Shown: positions 17,476 through 30,345, counted from the first letter of the stretch. The stretch: DNA of 64,000 nucleotides from Thalassobacillus pellis (GCF_016908295.1 NZ_JAFBDO010000001.1:124001-188000), one strand, 5' to 3'. A program made the numbers and translations. Notes: generated by a model from the letters alone, not told the origin.

Positions 17476-18873
17476 TTAACCGATAGAACCTTCCATTTCG
17501 AACTTAATCAGACGGTTCATTTCAACTGCATATTCCATTGGCAGTTCTTTCGTAAACGGTTCAATGAAGCCCATAACAATCATTTCAGTCGCTTCTTCTT
17601 CGGAGATACCACGGCTCATGAGATAGAACAATTGCTCTTCAGAAACTTTGGAAACTTTCGCTTCGTGTTCCAGGGAGATGTTCTCATTCATAATTTCGTT
17701 ATATGGGATCGTATCCGAAGTTGACTGATTATCCATGATTAGAGTATCACATTCCACGTTTGAACGTGCTCCTTCCGCTTTGCGTCCAAATTGGACAATA
17801 CCACGGTAGGTAACTTTACCTCCATGTTTGGAGATAGACTTCGATACGATGGAGGAAGACGTATTCGGCGCCAGGTGAATCATTTTCGCTCCGGCGTCCT
17901 GATGCTGACCTTTACCGGCTAGCGCAATGGACAACGTCATGCCACGAGCTCCTTCACCCTTCAGGATTACTGCTGGATACTTCATCGTCAGCTTGGAACC
18001 AAGGTTACCGTCAACCCATTCCATGGTAGCATTCGCATCCGCAGTGGCACGTTTGGTTACGAGGTTATAGACGTTATTTGCCCAGTTCTGAATAGTTGTA
18101 TAACGGCAATAAGCATTTTTCTTAACGAAAATTTCAACTACTGCACTATGAAGAGAGTTCGTCGTATAGACTGGTGCTGTACACCCTTCCACATAATGCA
18201 CAGATGCATCTTCGTCGACAATGATCAGCGTACGCTCAAACTGTCCCATATTTTCAGAGTTGATACGGAAATAAGCTTGAAGCGGGGTGTCTACTTTCGC
18301 TCCTTTTGGAACATAGATGAAAGAGCCACCAGACCAGACTGCGGAGTTTAAAGCCGCAAACTTGTTATCAGACGGGGGAATCACTTTTCCGAAATATTCA
18401 CGGAATAGATCTTCATTTTCCTTAAGTGCGGAATCCGTATCTTTAAAGACAATCCCTTGTTTTTCCAAATCTTCCTGCATGTTATGATAAACAACTTCTG
18501 ACTCATACTGTGCAGACACACCTGCCAGGTATTTCTGCTCAGCTTCTGGGATACCCAGTTTGTCGAATGTGTTCTTGATTTCTTCAGGTACTTCATCCCA
18601 GGAGCGCTCTGAACGTTCTGATGGCTTCACATAGTAAGTGATTTCGTCAAAATCAAGCTCCGCAAGATCTCCGCCCCATTGCGGCATCGGCATTTTATAG
18701 AAATGCTCCAATGACTTAAGACGGAATTCAAGCATCCACTCCGGCTCATCTTTATAACGAGAGATCTCTTCTACGATCTCTTTTGTCAGTCCTCTTTGAG
18801 TACGGAAAATGGAAATATCCTTCTCATGAAACCCATACTTATAATCTTCGATTTCTGGCGCTTTTTTGGCCAT
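17476..18873 (-). CDS. sufB: Fe-S cluster assembly scaffold SufB
   Basis: 465 aa from ATG 18873 with AAAGGAGGT upstream. Typical SufB stretches are [60 protein letters not shown] and, near the end, [22 protein letters not shown]. SufB is the scaffold of the SufBCD complex in the cytosol, where clusters are built from sulfur delivered by SufS/SufU. It is the last gene of the sufCDSUB operon and ends in a strong terminator, the usual order in Bacillales. Confidence 0.97.
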   Translation of the reverse strand: MAKKAPEIEDYKYGFHEKDISIFRTQRGLTKEIVEEISRYKDEPEWMLEFRLKSLEHFYKMPMPQWGGDLAELDFDEITYYVKPSERSERSWDEVPEEIKNTFDKLGIPEAEQKYLAGVSAQYESEVVYHNMQEDLEKQGIVFKDTDSALKENEDLFREYFGKVIPPSDNKFAALNSAVWSGGSFIYVPKGAKVDTPLQAYFRINSENMGQFERTLIIVDEDASVHYVEGCTAPVYTTNSLHSAVVEIFVKKNAYCRYTTIQNWANNVYNLVTKRATADANATMEWVDGNLGSKLTMKYPAVILKGEGARGMTLSIALAGKGQHQDAGAKMIHLAPNTSSSIVSKSISKHGGKVTYRGIVQFGRKAEGARSNVECDTLIMDNQSTSDTIPYNEIMNENISLEHEAKVSKVSEEQLFYLMSRGISEEEATEMIVMGFIEPFTKELPMEYAVEMNRLIKFEMEGSIG

Positions 18874-18906
18874 AATCAAATACCTCCTTTTGGTGTTTAC
18901 CAGAAA

Positions 18907-21870
<2,964 letters not shown>

Positions 21871-21888
21871 GGTATCCCTCCTATCTGT

Positions 21889-22674
21889 TTACGCTTGCTG
21901 GCCTACTGTTTCATCTTCTATTCCAAGCTCCTGCTTGATCCAGTCATAACCTTCTTCTTCCAGACGCTGTGCAAGTTCTGGTCCGCCGGATTTGACAATA
22001 CGCCCCTGCATCATAACGTGAACTTTGTCAGGAGTGATATAGTTCAATAAACGCTGGTAGTGTGTAATGATCAAGCAGCCGAAGTCTTCACTGCGCATTT
22101 GATTGATCCCTTTGGAAACTACTTTCAATGCATCGATATCCAGACCGGAGTCGATTTCATCCAGAATAGCAATAGCTGGCTTGAGCATCATCAATTGAAG
22201 AATTTCATTCCGCTTTTTCTCCCCGCCTGAGAAACCTTCATTAAGATAACGCTGTGCCATGTTTTTATCCATGTCAAGGACGTCCATCGTATCGTCCATT
22301 TCTTTAATGAACTTCATCAAGGAAATCTCATCGCCTTCTTCACGACGGGAGTTGATGGAAGAACGTAAGAAATCGGAGTTAGTGACACCACTGATTTCAC
22401 TTGGATATTGCATAGCCAGGAAAAGCCCGGCCTGTGCTCGCTCATCCACTTCCATTTCAAGCACATCTTTACCGTCGATGTATACTTCCCCTTCCGTCAC
22501 TTCATATTTGGGATGGCCCATGATAGCTGAAGCTAAAGTGGACTTTCCTGTACCATTTGGTCCCATTACCGCATGAAATTCTCCACCATTAATCGTAAGG
22601 TTCACTCCGCTTAAAATTTCATCACCTTCGATTGCTACGTGAAGATTTTTGATTTCTAAAGTTGATCCTGCCAT
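21889..22674 (-). CDS. sufC: Fe-S cluster assembly ATPase SufC
   Basis: 261 aa from ATG 22674 with GGAGGT upstream. It is an ABC-type ATPase without membrane partner: Walker A GPNGTGKSTL, signature FSGGEKKRNE, Walker B AILDEIDSGLD and the H-loop IITHYQRLL. It drives conformational change of the SufBCD scaffold. First gene of the operon. Confidence 0.97.
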   Translation of the reverse strand: MAGSTLEIKNLHVAIEGDEILSGVNLTINGGEFHAVMGPNGTGKSTLASAIMGHPKYEVTEGEVYIDGKDVLEMEVDERAQAGLFLAMQYPSEISGVTNSDFLRSSINSRREEGDEISLMKFIKEMDDTMDVLDMDKNMAQRYLNEGFSGGEKKRNEILQLMMLKPAIAILDEIDSGLDIDALKVVSKGINQMRSEDFGCLIITHYQRLLNYITPDKVHVMMQGRIVKSGGPELAQRLEEEGYDWIKQELGIEDETVGQQA

Positions 22675-22704
22675 AACTAATACCTCCATATCTATGATCA
22701 ATGT

Positions 22705-22724
22705 TTTTTGATTTGGATCAAAAA
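22705..22724. promoter_or_regulatory. Palindrome in the sufC leader
   Basis: TTTTTGAT and ATCAAAAA around TTGG, between the predicted promoter and the sufC start. It could be an operator or a small hairpin; the regulator is unknown. Confidence 0.4.
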
Positions 22725-22733
22725 TCCATTCTC

Positions 22734-22762
22734 AATCTATTCTCATTACAATCTTATATCAA
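22734..22762 (-). promoter_or_regulatory. Candidate sigma-A promoter of sufCDSUB
   Basis: On the minus strand TTGATA (22762-22757), a 17-base spacer and TAGATT (22739-22734). Two TGAGAAT repeats overlap the spacer and the region after the -10. Confidence 0.5.
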
Positions 22763-22925
22763 ATCGAATCTGTTATCAACTTTTTCAGACTGTATTCCAC
22801 AAGGTCAATACAAGGCCTACCGCCTTTGCAGCCTGAATTTCAGGATAACATGTTTTTTCCTTATTATATAGTAACTCCTTTTAATTAGAGGAGACGCTAA
22901 ACGTATTATAACCTGATATCATCAA

Positions 22926-22953
22926 AAAATCAGGTGACTGGTGCCACCTGATT
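22926..22953 (-). terminator. Terminator after the small coiled-coil gene
   Basis: AATCAGGTG (22928-22936) pairs with CACCTGATT (22945-22953); on the minus strand it is followed by TTTTTT. Confidence 0.75.
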
Positions 22954-22963
22954 CCTGAATTTA

Positions 22964-23152
22964 TTATTTATGCAATTGACGATCTACTTCAGCCACTATT
23001 TTACGGCTCTCTTCGTATTCCTTTTGACGACGCTTTTCAACTTCTAAACGCTGATCTAATTTATTGCTATATTCTGCATATCCCATTCCATGAGATTGCT
23101 GCATAGCTTTCTCCATTTCAGAGGTATAATTCAGCTTGAGTTGGTCGTTAAT
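22964..23152 (-). CDS. Small basic/acidic helical protein, possible ATT start
   Basis: An open frame ends at TAA 22964-22966, directly before a terminator. From ATG 23116 it gives 50 aa (MEKAMQQSHGMGYAEYSNK, LDQRLEVEKRRQKEYEESRK), a highly charged single helix, but there is no ribosome site before that ATG. The frame stays open to 23158, and AAAGG (23164-23168) lies 8-11 bases before ATT codons at 23155 and 23152, so a rare ATT start giving about 62 aa is possible. I do not recognise the family. It sits between sufC and the yurZ-like gene. Confidence 0.5.
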   Translation of the reverse strand: MNDQLKLNYTSEMEKAMQQSHGMGYAEYSNKLDQRLEVEKRRQKEYEESRKIVAEVDRQLHK

Positions 23153-23341
23153 AATAAATCAATCCTTTCAGAATTTTTGTACAGTTTTAACCTTAACACA
23201 AATATTCTACCCGAACCAAAATTGGATTAAACTTATTTTGGCCGCTAAAGCGATAAAGAGTATTTTTATCAAAGGTTTAGTGGGGCCGTAAATACAATAC
23301 ATCCAATTTACTTCCAAATACTCCTTGTTTCATAAGTTGCA

Positions 23342-23707
23342 TCAATGGGGTGCCGCAGATAGTTCCTGATAGGCCTCCTGGACAAGGGTTACAGCCTGAC
23401 TCATTGCCGCTCCACCGCCGAAAGCTGCAGAAACACCACAAGCCTCCATGATTTCCTGTTCACTGGCACCTTGATCAATACAACCTTTCGTATGGTAGAT
23501 CATGCAATATTCATCCTGAGCCACAATACTTATACCAAGAGCAATCAGTTGTTTTTCCTTTTTCGAAAGATTTCCTTCTTCAAAACACGCTTCAGAAAAA
23601 GCGTTGAAATGCCTTGCGAGTTCAGGCATTTTTTCCGTAAAAGTACCAATGCCGTGTTTATATTCCTGTAAGTAGGCTTCTGTAAATGTCATTTTTTGTT
23701 CTTCCAT
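23342..23707 (-). CDS. yurZ: Carboxymuconolactone decarboxylase-like (AhpD-type) protein, YurZ-like
   Basis: 121 aa from ATG 23707 with GGGAGGTT upstream. The CMD/AhpD fold shows KEKQLIALGISIVAQDEYCMIYHTKG, with a C-x3-H motif (CMIYH), and SEQEIMEACGVSAAFGGG. Members are peroxidase partners or decarboxylases; this one has Cys-x3-His rather than the AhpD CxxC. Its place upstream of sufC matches yurZ in B. subtilis. Confidence 0.8.
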   Translation of the reverse strand: MEEQKMTFTEAYLQEYKHGIGTFTEKMPELARHFNAFSEACFEEGNLSKKEKQLIALGISIVAQDEYCMIYHTKGCIDQGASEQEIMEACGVSAAFGGGAAMSQAVTLVQEAYQELSAAPH

Positions 23708-23941
23708 TGAAAAGAACCTCCCAGGTTGTAATTTTCTACTGCTAGTATAAGCAATATCGATAACTTTATCCTGTCCGTCCTGCTGCTTTTTTTACCAGAT
23801 ACCAATTAATCTCCTTTAAGCGGAAAATGTTGTACTTTTTTACATAAGATAAAAGAACACTGTACCTTTGTTCCGCGGATATTACTGCTTCTTCTTTACT
23901 GCCGGAAAAATGCTTCCAACAATATTAACGGGGGAAAAGAA

Positions 23942-24466
23942 ATGAATAGAAGATTGGTTTTTCAGAATATCTCCCGGGATCAGATGGATTTCCACGAGGT
24001 ATTCAACTGTATCTATAGCTTTATGAAAGAAGAACCTATAGGCAAATATAAATTGATGATCGGCACAGATTCCCAGGTACACAAAAATGCCACCGTCTTT
24101 ATTACAGGTATAGTTGTACAAAGGATGAGTCAAGGGGTCTGGGCATGCTTCAGAAAAGAAGTGGTGCCACGAAAAATGGATGTTTTAGGAGAAAGGATTT
24201 CGTTTGAGACTGCACTTACAGAAGAGGTTGCCAGTCTTTTCACAGGAGATTTAAAGGAGAAACTAATTTCCATTGTTCTTCCCTATATATACAAGGGCGC
24301 AAGTTTTGATTTGGAGGGGCATCTGGACATAGGCTCAGAAGAACGCAACAGGACCAGAATTTATGTTAATGAAATGATGTCAAGACTTCGATCACTAGGA
24401 CTCGTACCCAAGATTAAACCGGAAGCGATCGTTGCGAGCGGGTATGCTAACAAGTATACTAAATGA
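23942..24466 (+). CDS. DUF458 / YkuK-family RNase H-like protein
   Basis: 174 aa, ATG with GGGGGAA upstream. The pattern YKLMIGTDSQVHKNATVFITGIV, the conserved EEVASLF region, FDLEGHLDIG and GLVPKIKPEAIVASGYAN are those of the YkuK (DUF458) family, which is predicted to have an RNase H-like fold with the Asp of GTDSQ and later acidic residues as metal ligands. Cellular role unknown. Followed 42 bases later by a thioredoxin-like gene. Confidence 0.85.
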   Translation: MNRRLVFQNISRDQMDFHEVFNCIYSFMKEEPIGKYKLMIGTDSQVHKNATVFITGIVVQRMSQGVWACFRKEVVPRKMDVLGERISFETALTEEVASLFTGDLKEKLISIVLPYIYKGASFDLEGHLDIGSEERNRTRIYVNEMMSRLRSLGLVPKIKPEAIVASGYANKYTK

Positions 24467-24508
24467 TGTACGAAGAATTTGAACACACAAAGAAAGGAGC
24501 TTCCTTCT

Positions 24509-24928
24509 ATGGACGAAGCACCCCTTTTTGAACTTCCTGATATTCATACGGGTGAATCATATCATCTGGAAAAAGACCTGGGTAAAATTATCGTGCTGAC
24601 ATTTTGGACATCCTGGTGCCCGGATTGTGCAAAAGATCTCCCCCTAAAAGAAAAGCTCCATCAATCGATGGATGCAGATAAAGTTAAAATGATTACAATT
24701 AATGTGACAGGAAGAGAACGTGAGCAGGGTGAAGGAACAAGATTCGCCGAAAAGTTCCTGTCTCAGCTGACTCTGAAAGATGTCGATCGCACCGTCTATG
24801 ATCAATATGGATGTACAGGGGTACCAACAACAATAATTATCACCCAAGAAGGTGATATTGCTGCCCATTTAAATGACCAGACATCTTTTTTGACAATTGT
24901 CGAAAAAATTGGCAACATGCTCTCCTGA
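24509..24928 (+). CDS. TlpA/ResA-like thiol-disulfide protein
   Basis: 139 aa from ATG 24509 with AAAGGAG nine bases upstream. It has a thioredoxin fold: IIVLTFWTSWCPDCAKDLP with the redox pair C-P-D-C, and the cis-Pro loop GCTGVPTTIIITQEG. No signal peptide or membrane anchor is present, so it is probably cytosolic, unlike ResA. It probably forms an operon with the YkuK-like gene. It is convergent with the next gene; the two stop codons abut. Confidence 0.85.
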   Translation: MDEAPLFELPDIHTGESYHLEKDLGKIIVLTFWTSWCPDCAKDLPLKEKLHQSMDADKVKMITINVTGREREQGEGTRFAEKFLSQLTLKDVDRTVYDQYGCTGVPTTIIITQEGDIAAHLNDQTSFLTIVEKIGNMLS

Positions 24929-25255
24929 TTATCTTCCCAACAGAAATAATGACTCCAGGAAGAGGATATCCCTGTAGGCTCCTTGAATTTGAATTAAATG
25001 CGTCGGTATTTTAGTCAATTGTTTTTTTCCTTCCAATACTTCGGCTATTACCTCCGGATGACCTTTCAGAGTCACCCTTCTTCCTAAATAATCGCGGGCC
25101 CGCTCTGTTTCGATATGATTATTCGTTACACAGATCTGAACAGTCTGATGCAGATTGTCAAAACAAATCAAAAGTGAACGCTTCTTCCATCTAGGCAGCA
25201 AATCCTTCCTGCAGGCAACCTGCTCCTGCCATGCAAGCACATGCTCTTGTAACAT
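24929..25255 (-). CDS. Small conserved protein in the yusD position
   Basis: 108 aa, ATG with GGGGG upstream. Basic with several charged stretches (RKDLLPRWKKRS), no membrane segment and no known motif. Its place before the YusE- and YusF-like genes equals that of yusD in B. subtilis, so it is probably its homologue; this rests on gene order, not on a recognised motif. Confidence 0.6.
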   Translation of the reverse strand: MLQEHVLAWQEQVACRKDLLPRWKKRSLLICFDNLHQTVQICVTNNHIETERARDYLGRRVTLKGHPEVIAEVLEGKKQLTKIPTHLIQIQGAYRDILFLESLFLLGR

Positions 25256-25326
25256 AATAAATCCCCCATTGGTTTTTGATTAACATGTGTTTCGCCAAGG
25301 GAGCTTAATTCACCTTCTTAATTAAA

Positions 25327-25674
25327 TCAGATTCGTTCGTTATTTCTCGGGAAATAATGAGCAGAGTTGACGTATTGTGACACCAGTTTATACATGTAAG
25401 GAACTGAATGGAATGCATACACTTTTTCCACTACTCTCGGTCCTGATGTTATTAACAGACAAGGGACACTTTCAATTTGATACTGTTTCATAAATTCAGG
25501 ATGAAGTGTTGCATTCAATTCATAAAAAATTGCTTTATCCCACGTTTTTTCTATAGTCTCGAGCATTTTCCGGGCAACCTTGCATGTGCCGCAAAAAGGA
25601 CTGTGGATAAAAGTCAGAATATATCCGCCCATCACTATTTTCTCGTTTGAATTAAATATATTTAGTTCTTCCAT
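25327..25674 (-). CDS. yusE: Thioredoxin-like protein YusE
   Basis: 115 aa, ATG with GGGGAG upstream. It has a short thioredoxin fold with FIHSPFCGTCKVARKML (redox pair C-G-T-C) and the cis-Pro segment IESVPCLLIT. Cytosolic. It lies 15 bases downstream of the Toprim gene, as yusE does after yusF in B. subtilis, so the two are probably co-transcribed. Confidence 0.85.
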   Translation of the reverse strand: MEELNIFNSNEKIVMGGYILTFIHSPFCGTCKVARKMLETIEKTWDKAIFYELNATLHPEFMKQYQIESVPCLLITSGPRVVEKVYAFHSVPYMYKLVSQYVNSAHYFPRNNERI

Positions 25675-25689
25675 TTTAATACTCCCCTA

Positions 25690-26046
25690 TTAAAGCAAAT
25701 AAATCGGCTTGACTTGGAAATGCTGACTTAATAACGCCCTGGCCAATTCCGGTTCTGGTGTGGTGGCGACCTCTCGATAACCTTTGTTGATATACATATG
25801 TTCTGCATGAGGCAATTCCTGAGTCAATTGTCTTCTTAATTTATTACCTGAATAATCTTCATCAACCAGAATATAAACCGGGCGGTGGTCCAGGCTATAA
25901 TCGAAAATCAATTCTTCCATTCTTTCGACACCTAGTGTTCCATGTGTACATATAATTTCAACTTCTTCATCCAGAATTTTTGATATCTGCCTTTTATCGG
26001 TTATGCCCTCGACAATCAATATAGGCTTTTTATCTTCGATATTCAT
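25690..26046 (-). CDS. yusF: Toprim-domain protein YusF
   Basis: 118 aa from ATG 26046 with GGGTGG eight bases upstream; a GTG at 26058 is the alternative. A single Toprim domain: IVEGITDKRQI with the conserved Glu, and VDEDYSGNKLRR with the D-x-D pair. Related to RNase M5-type and primase Toprim nucleases; a nucleic-acid role is inferred from the fold. Confidence 0.85.
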   Translation of the reverse strand: MNIEDKKPILIVEGITDKRQISKILDEEVEIICTHGTLGVERMEELIFDYSLDHRPVYILVDEDYSGNKLRRQLTQELPHAEHMYINKGYREVATTPEPELARALLSQHFQVKPIYLL

Positions 26047-26086
26047 CACTGTTCCCACCCGTTATTTTTAGTTGCCTGGCGATTTT

Positions 26087-26120
26087 AAAACAGACCATGC
26101 TCATGAAAAAGCATGGTCTG
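26087..26120 (-). terminator. Terminator upstream of yusF, after the small Cys protein
   Basis: CAGACCATGC (26091-26100) and GCATGGTCTG (26111-26120) pair, with one more T-A pair inside; TTTT follows on the minus strand. Confidence 0.8.
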
Positions 26121-26141
26121 GAATCTTTCTTTATAATCTCA

Positions 26142-26294
26142 TTAACACCAACCGTTCTGGTCGCAATCGACATATTGCCCGACTTTAGGCGCCTTCGATT
26201 GTTTGGCCGGCTGACGAGCATGTTTCCGTTGTACTGCAGTATTTCCGTTATCCCTTTTTTCCCGGGAGGTTCCGGATTGATTCGTATGTTCCAT
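26142..26294 (-). CDS. Small 50-aa protein with C-terminal Cys/Trp tail
   Basis: ATG 26294 has a near-perfect AGGAGGTGA six bases upstream and opens 50 codons ending ...PKVGQYVDCDQNGWC, right before a strong terminator. The N-terminal 35 residues are polar and basic (SREKRDN, QRKHARQ). The two Cys and Trp at the end may form a metal or disulfide site. Family not recognised. The gene lies between gcvH and yusF, the place of yusG, but I cannot claim homology. Confidence 0.6.
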   Translation of the reverse strand: MEHTNQSGTSREKRDNGNTAVQRKHARQPAKQSKAPKVGQYVDCDQNGWC

Positions 26295-26336
26295 AAGGTC
26301 ACCTCCTACTGGGTAGGGTGTCCAAATGGATTGGAA

Positions 26337-26720
26337 TTAATCTTCTGTAATCATTTCCTCATACTGTTCTGCAGTCATTAACTCGTCCATTTCGGACTGA
26401 TTGGAAGGTTCGACAATAACCATCCATGCTTTCTCGTATGGAGATTCATTTACAAACTCAGGACTATCTTCCAGATCTTCATTAACCTCGACAACTTTTC
26501 CGCTTACTGGTGCATATAACTCGGATACAGTCTTAACGGACTCTACACTGCCAAATGGCTCGTCCGCTTCCAATTCTTCGCCAACTTCAGGGAGCTCAAC
26601 GAAAACGATATCCCCAAGTTCAGATTGGGCAAAATCTGTAATTCCGATACGGACTTTCCCGCCTTCTTCTTTCACCCATTCGTGTTCTTCTGAATAACGT
26701 AAATCTTTTGGTAAACTCAT
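26337..26720 (-). CDS. gcvH: Glycine cleavage system H protein
   Basis: 127 aa, ATG with GGAGGGG upstream. The lipoyl lysine lies in [17 protein letters not shown], and [20 protein letters not shown] and [14 protein letters not shown] are classic. GcvH shuttles the aminomethyl group in glycine cleavage and, in Bacilli, is also the relay from which lipoyl groups are passed to other enzymes by LipL. No gcvT/P genes are nearby, as in B. subtilis. Confidence 0.97.
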   Translation of the reverse strand: MSLPKDLRYSEEHEWVKEEGGKVRIGITDFAQSELGDIVFVELPEVGEELEADEPFGSVESVKTVSELYAPVSGKVVEVNEDLEDSPEFVNESPYEKAWMVIVEPSNQSEMDELMTAEQYEEMITED

Positions 26721-26822
26721 TAGTACCCCTCCAAATTATAATAGTTATAAACAACAAACCACTATTAACATAAAAGCATTACGCTTTTATTTCCAATCAT
26801 CTGCTCAGAATGTGAATACCCG

Positions 26823-27179
26823 TCATTTCCAAGTATTCTCGAATTCCGCTTCTTTAAACCCGACTGTTATATTCTTGCCATCAGTTATTATTGGTCGCTT
26901 AATCAGCATTCCATCAGAGGCTAACCAGGATACCATCTCATCTTCGTTTGCATCCTTAAGCTTATCTTTCATTCCGAGTTCCCGATATTTTTTACCACTG
27001 GTATTAAAAAACTTTCTGGCGGGAAGATTACTTTTTTCTATAAAGTCTTTCAACTGTGACTCTGACGGCGGATGTTCCACAATATGTACGGTTTCATAGT
27101 CCACTCCATTTCCATCGAGCCACTTTTTGGCTTTTTTGCATGTTCCACAGTTTGGATACCAATAAAAGGTCACTGCCAC
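26823..27179 (-). CDS. yusI: ArsC/Spx-family protein YusI
   Basis: 118 aa if started at GTG 27179 (AGGAGGT eight bases upstream). The N-terminal FYWYPNCGTCKKAKKWLDGNG has the C-G-T-C site of the ArsC/Spx fold, and KRPIITDGKNITVGF is the conserved C-terminal strand. It is an Spx-like paralogue without the C-terminal regulatory extension of Spx; the role is unknown, perhaps a thiol reductase. Position matches yusI next to gcvH. Confidence 0.85.
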   Translation of the reverse strand: MAVTFYWYPNCGTCKKAKKWLDGNGVDYETVHIVEHPPSESQLKDFIEKSNLPARKFFNTSGKKYRELGMKDKLKDANEDEMVSWLASDGMLIKRPIITDGKNITVGFKEAEFENTWK

Positions 27180-27307
27180 AAGTTTCGACCTCCTTTTGAC
27201 TGACTTCCCCTCCATTCTACCATAACTGCCAGAAGTTTTTCAGTTAACAATAGCGATTCTATGTAAAGCTTACTATGGCGGTAAACCAGTATCGGAATGT
27301 TCCACAA

Positions 27308-27352
27308 AAAACAAGTGCCTCGGATGCTATGTTACGCAGCCGACGCACCTGA
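27308..27352 (-). terminator. Terminator of the fadNAE operon
   Basis: AGTGCCTCGGATGC pairs with GCAGCCGACGCACCT with a few mismatches; TTTTTT follows on the minus strand. Confidence 0.75.
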
Positions 27353-27370
27353 AACTTCTCTATAAAGACG

Positions 27371-29155
27371 TTATACGATATATTTTTCTTCGTTTATTAA
27401 AGCACAAGCAATTTCTCGTTTTTTGCTGATGACATTGACAGGTGTATGTCTTGTCAGTTTTCTCAACGCTCCAAGCATGATTCTTAACGTATCCCCTGTC
27501 TCAGAGGCGATTAAAGTTTCTTTTGCGTGGGCTTCAATACGGTTAAAAGCTTCCTGGACGTATACCTGGGTATATAAAAGTTTCTGCTTTTCTTTTTCTG
27601 CCCCTGCTTTTTCAAGCGCTTTTTCCGTACGGAGAACTGCAGATTCCATATTATAAACTTCTGCTACGATATCAGCGATATTAACAAGCAGTTCTTGTTC
27701 GTATTCTAATTTTTCACCGTATTTTTGTGCAGCAAGCCCTGCTGCTACTAGTGCAATTTTCTTTGCGTTTTTCACAAGGTACTTTTCTTGTTCCAATGCA
27801 CCTTCTCCGGGCTCTTCCGGCATCATCATCATTAATTCTTCCTGAAGGGATTGAGCCTTTTGAAGTAAAGGCAATTCACCTTTCATAGCCTTTTTCAAAA
27901 GTGTACCCGGGACCAGCAGGCGATTGATTTCATTTGTACCTTCAAATATTCTGTTGATTCTCGAATCCCTGTACATCCGTTCTACCTCATACTCCTGCAT
28001 AAAGCCGTAACCACCATGGATCTGCACTGCTTCATCAACAGCAAAGTCGAGCAGTTCTGTTCCAAACACTTTATTTAAAGAACATTCAATCGCATACTCA
28101 GCAATTACCTTAGCAACTGCTTTTCCATCCTTAAGTTCTTCATTCGAAAGCTTTCCCATGCTTTGTTCGAAAAGCCCGACCGTCCGGTAAACAGCACTTT
28201 CATTCGCATAGGTATTGGCTGCAACAGAAGAAAGCTTTTCCTGAATCAACGGAAAACTCGATATTGCCTTTTGGAATTGTTTCCGCTGGTTGGCGTATTT
28301 GACTGCCAGTTCAATTGCGCGTTTGGAACCGCCGACTCCGCCAATTGCAAGTTTATAGCGGCCAACATTCAAGATATTAAATGCGATGACATGCCCACGA
28401 CCGATTTCTCCCAAAACATTTTCAACTGGCACTTCAGCATCCTCCAGAATCAAAGTACGTGTAGAAGAGCTCTTAATACCCATTTTCTTTTCTTCAGGAC
28501 CTGTGGAAACCCCTGGGTATTCTCTCTCAACAATAAATGCAGTAAATTTGTCTCCATCAATTTTGGCATAAACCACAAAGACATCCGCAAATGCCGAGTT
28601 AGTGATCCATTGCTTTTCACCATTCAAAATATAATGCGTTCCTGCTTCATTCAATTTTGCAGTCGTTTTTGCCCCTAATGCATCGGAGCCGGAACCTGGT
28701 TCTGTTAATGCATACGCAGCCAGCAATTCACCAGTAGCAAGCTTGGGAAGATATTTTTGTTTCTGAGCTTCATTACCGAAAAAAACAATGGGGAGTGAAC
28801 CGATACCCACGTGGGCACCATGGGTGACAGAAAAGCCTCCTGCACGCGAGAATTTTTCTGTAATCAAAGAGGAGCTGACTTTATCCAATCCTAAACCGCC
28901 ATATTCCTCTGGCACATCGACGCCTAAGAGACCAAGCTCCCCTGCCTTTTTCAAAAGTGCAACGGAGTGTTCGAATTCATGGTTTTCCAGTTGATCTATT
29001 TTAGGCAAAACATCCCCAAGCACGAAATCTTCAGTGGTTTTGGCTATCATCAAGTGTTCGTCTGAAAAGTCTTCAGGTGTCAACACATCTTCAGCCGCAA
29101 TGTCTTCAATTAAAAATCCTCCGCCTTTAAAGACCTTTTCCTTTGTTTCCCCCAT
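27371..29155 (-). CDS. fadE: Acyl-CoA dehydrogenase FadE
   Basis: 594 aa, ATG with GGGAGG upstream. It has the acyl-CoA dehydrogenase signatures [21 protein letters not shown] and [19 protein letters not shown], plus [16 protein letters not shown]-terminal extension of about 190 residues, as in B. subtilis FadE, follows the core. It carries out the first, FAD-dependent step of fatty acid beta-oxidation. Last gene of fadN-fadA-fadE, 14 bases after fadA. Confidence 0.95.
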   Translation of the reverse strand: MGETKEKVFKGGGFLIEDIAAEDVLTPEDFSDEHLMIAKTTEDFVLGDVLPKIDQLENHEFEHSVALLKKAGELGLLGVDVPEEYGGLGLDKVSSSLITEKFSRAGGFSVTHGAHVGIGSLPIVFFGNEAQKQKYLPKLATGELLAAYALTEPGSGSDALGAKTTAKLNEAGTHYILNGEKQWITNSAFADVFVVYAKIDGDKFTAFIVEREYPGVSTGPEEKKMGIKSSSTRTLILEDAEVPVENVLGEIGRGHVIAFNILNVGRYKLAIGGVGGSKRAIELAVKYANQRKQFQKAISSFPLIQEKLSSVAANTYANESAVYRTVGLFEQSMGKLSNEELKDGKAVAKVIAEYAIECSLNKVFGTELLDFAVDEAVQIHGGYGFMQEYEVERMYRDSRINRIFEGTNEINRLLVPGTLLKKAMKGELPLLQKAQSLQEELMMMMPEEPGEGALEQEKYLVKNAKKIALVAAGLAAQKYGEKLEYEQELLVNIADIVAEVYNMESAVLRTEKALEKAGAEKEKQKLLYTQVYVQEAFNRIEAHAKETLIASETGDTLRIMLGALRKLTRHTPVNVISKKREIACALINEEKYIV

Positions 29156-29169
29156 TTACATTTCCTCCC

Positions 29170-30345
29170 TTATATTAATTCGAAAACGCCAGCAGCTCCC
29201 ATTCCTCCGCCAATACACATCGTTACTACGCCAAATTGCTCGTTTCTCCGTTTCATTTCATGGATAAGACTGAGGGTCAATTTCGTTCCCGAGCATCCCA
29301 GCGGATGTCCCAGGGCAATTGCACCTCCATTTACGTTTACTTTATCCATGTCAAGGCCAAGCTCCTGAATTACCCGGAGAGACTGGGAAGCAAATGCTTC
29401 ATTCAACTCAATCAGGCCGATATCTTCCTGTGTAAGTCCCGCTAGTTTTAATGCTTTTGGAATTGCAGCTATCGGTCCTACGCCCATAATTTCCGGTTCA
29501 ACCCCAGCCACTGCGAATGCTCTGAATTTAACCAATGGCTTAAGACCTTCAGCTTCCGCTTTTTTTCGATCCATAACGAGAACAGATGCCGCACCGTCAC
29601 TCATCTGCGAAGAATTACCGGCTGTTACAGAACCATCAATTGAAAAAGCTGGTTTTAGTTGGGATAATACTTCCACCGTCGTACCTGGCCGGACGCCTTC
29701 ATCCTCAGAGAACAGGGTTTTTCTCTCGTTTATTTTATTGTCTGAACCAACCTCACGTTCCGTTACCTCCACGGGTACAATTTCTTCCTCAAACTTACCT
29801 GCTCGGATCGCTGCATAAGCCCGTTTATGGCTTTCTGCCGCAAACGTGTCTTGATCTTCGCGTGAAATACCAAATCGCTTAGCAACTTCTTCCGCTGTAT
29901 GACCCATTGACATATAATAACCAGGTGCATTTTCCACTATTTGAATATTAGGTTTAATCACGTGTCCAGGTACAGGGACCATACTCATTGATTCTGCTCC
30001 ACCAGCCAATACCGTATCGCTATGCCCAACCATTATTCTCTCCGCTGCAAAAGCAATGCTTTGCAGACCGGAAGAGCAATACCGATTAATGGTGATTCCA
30101 GGAATAGTATGGGGCAGCCCTGCAAGCGCACCAATATTCCTTGCCATATTCATCCCTTGTTCGGCTTCAGGGATGGCGCACCCAATGATAAGGTCATCGA
30201 TGTTCCCTTCATAATTCCCAGCACGTTTTAAAGTTTCTTTTATCGTTAACGCAGCCAAATCATCAGGGCGCGTATTTGTCAACGTACCTTTCTTAGCTTT
30301 GCCGACAGGCGTTCTCGCCCCGGCAACGATTACTGCTTCTTTCAT
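29170..30345 (-). CDS. fadA: Acetyl-CoA acyltransferase (3-ketoacyl-CoA thiolase) FadA
   Basis: 391 aa, ATG with GGGGGAAGG upstream. It has the thiolase signatures [18 protein letters not shown] (nucleophilic Cys), [20 protein letters not shown] (His) and [17 protein letters not shown] (second Cys). It performs the last thiolytic step of beta-oxidation. It lies between fadN and fadE under the FadR site upstream of fadN. Confidence 0.96.
   Translation of the reverse strand: MKEAVIVAGARTPVGKAKKGTLTNTRPDDLAALTIKETLKRAGNYEGNIDDLIIGCAIPEAEQGMNMARNIGALAGLPHTIPGITINRYCSSGLQSIAFAAERIMVGHSDTVLAGGAESMSMVPVPGHVIKPNIQIVENAPGYYMSMGHTAEEVAKRFGISREDQDTFAAESHKRAYAAIRAGKFEEEIVPVEVTEREVGSDNKINERKTLFSEDEGVRPGTTVEVLSQLKPAFSIDGSVTAGNSSQMSDGAASVLVMDRKKAEAEGLKPLVKFRAFAVAGVEPEIMGVGPIAAIPKALKLAGLTQEDIGLIELNEAFASQSLRVIQELGLDMDKVNVNGGAIALGHPLGCSGTKLTLSLIHEMKRRNEQFGVVTMCIGGGMGAAGVFELI

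Noticed and set aside
23882-24133. 83-aa minus-strand frame over the YkuK-like gene
   Set aside because: Antisense shadow; the plus-strand frame has the family motifs.
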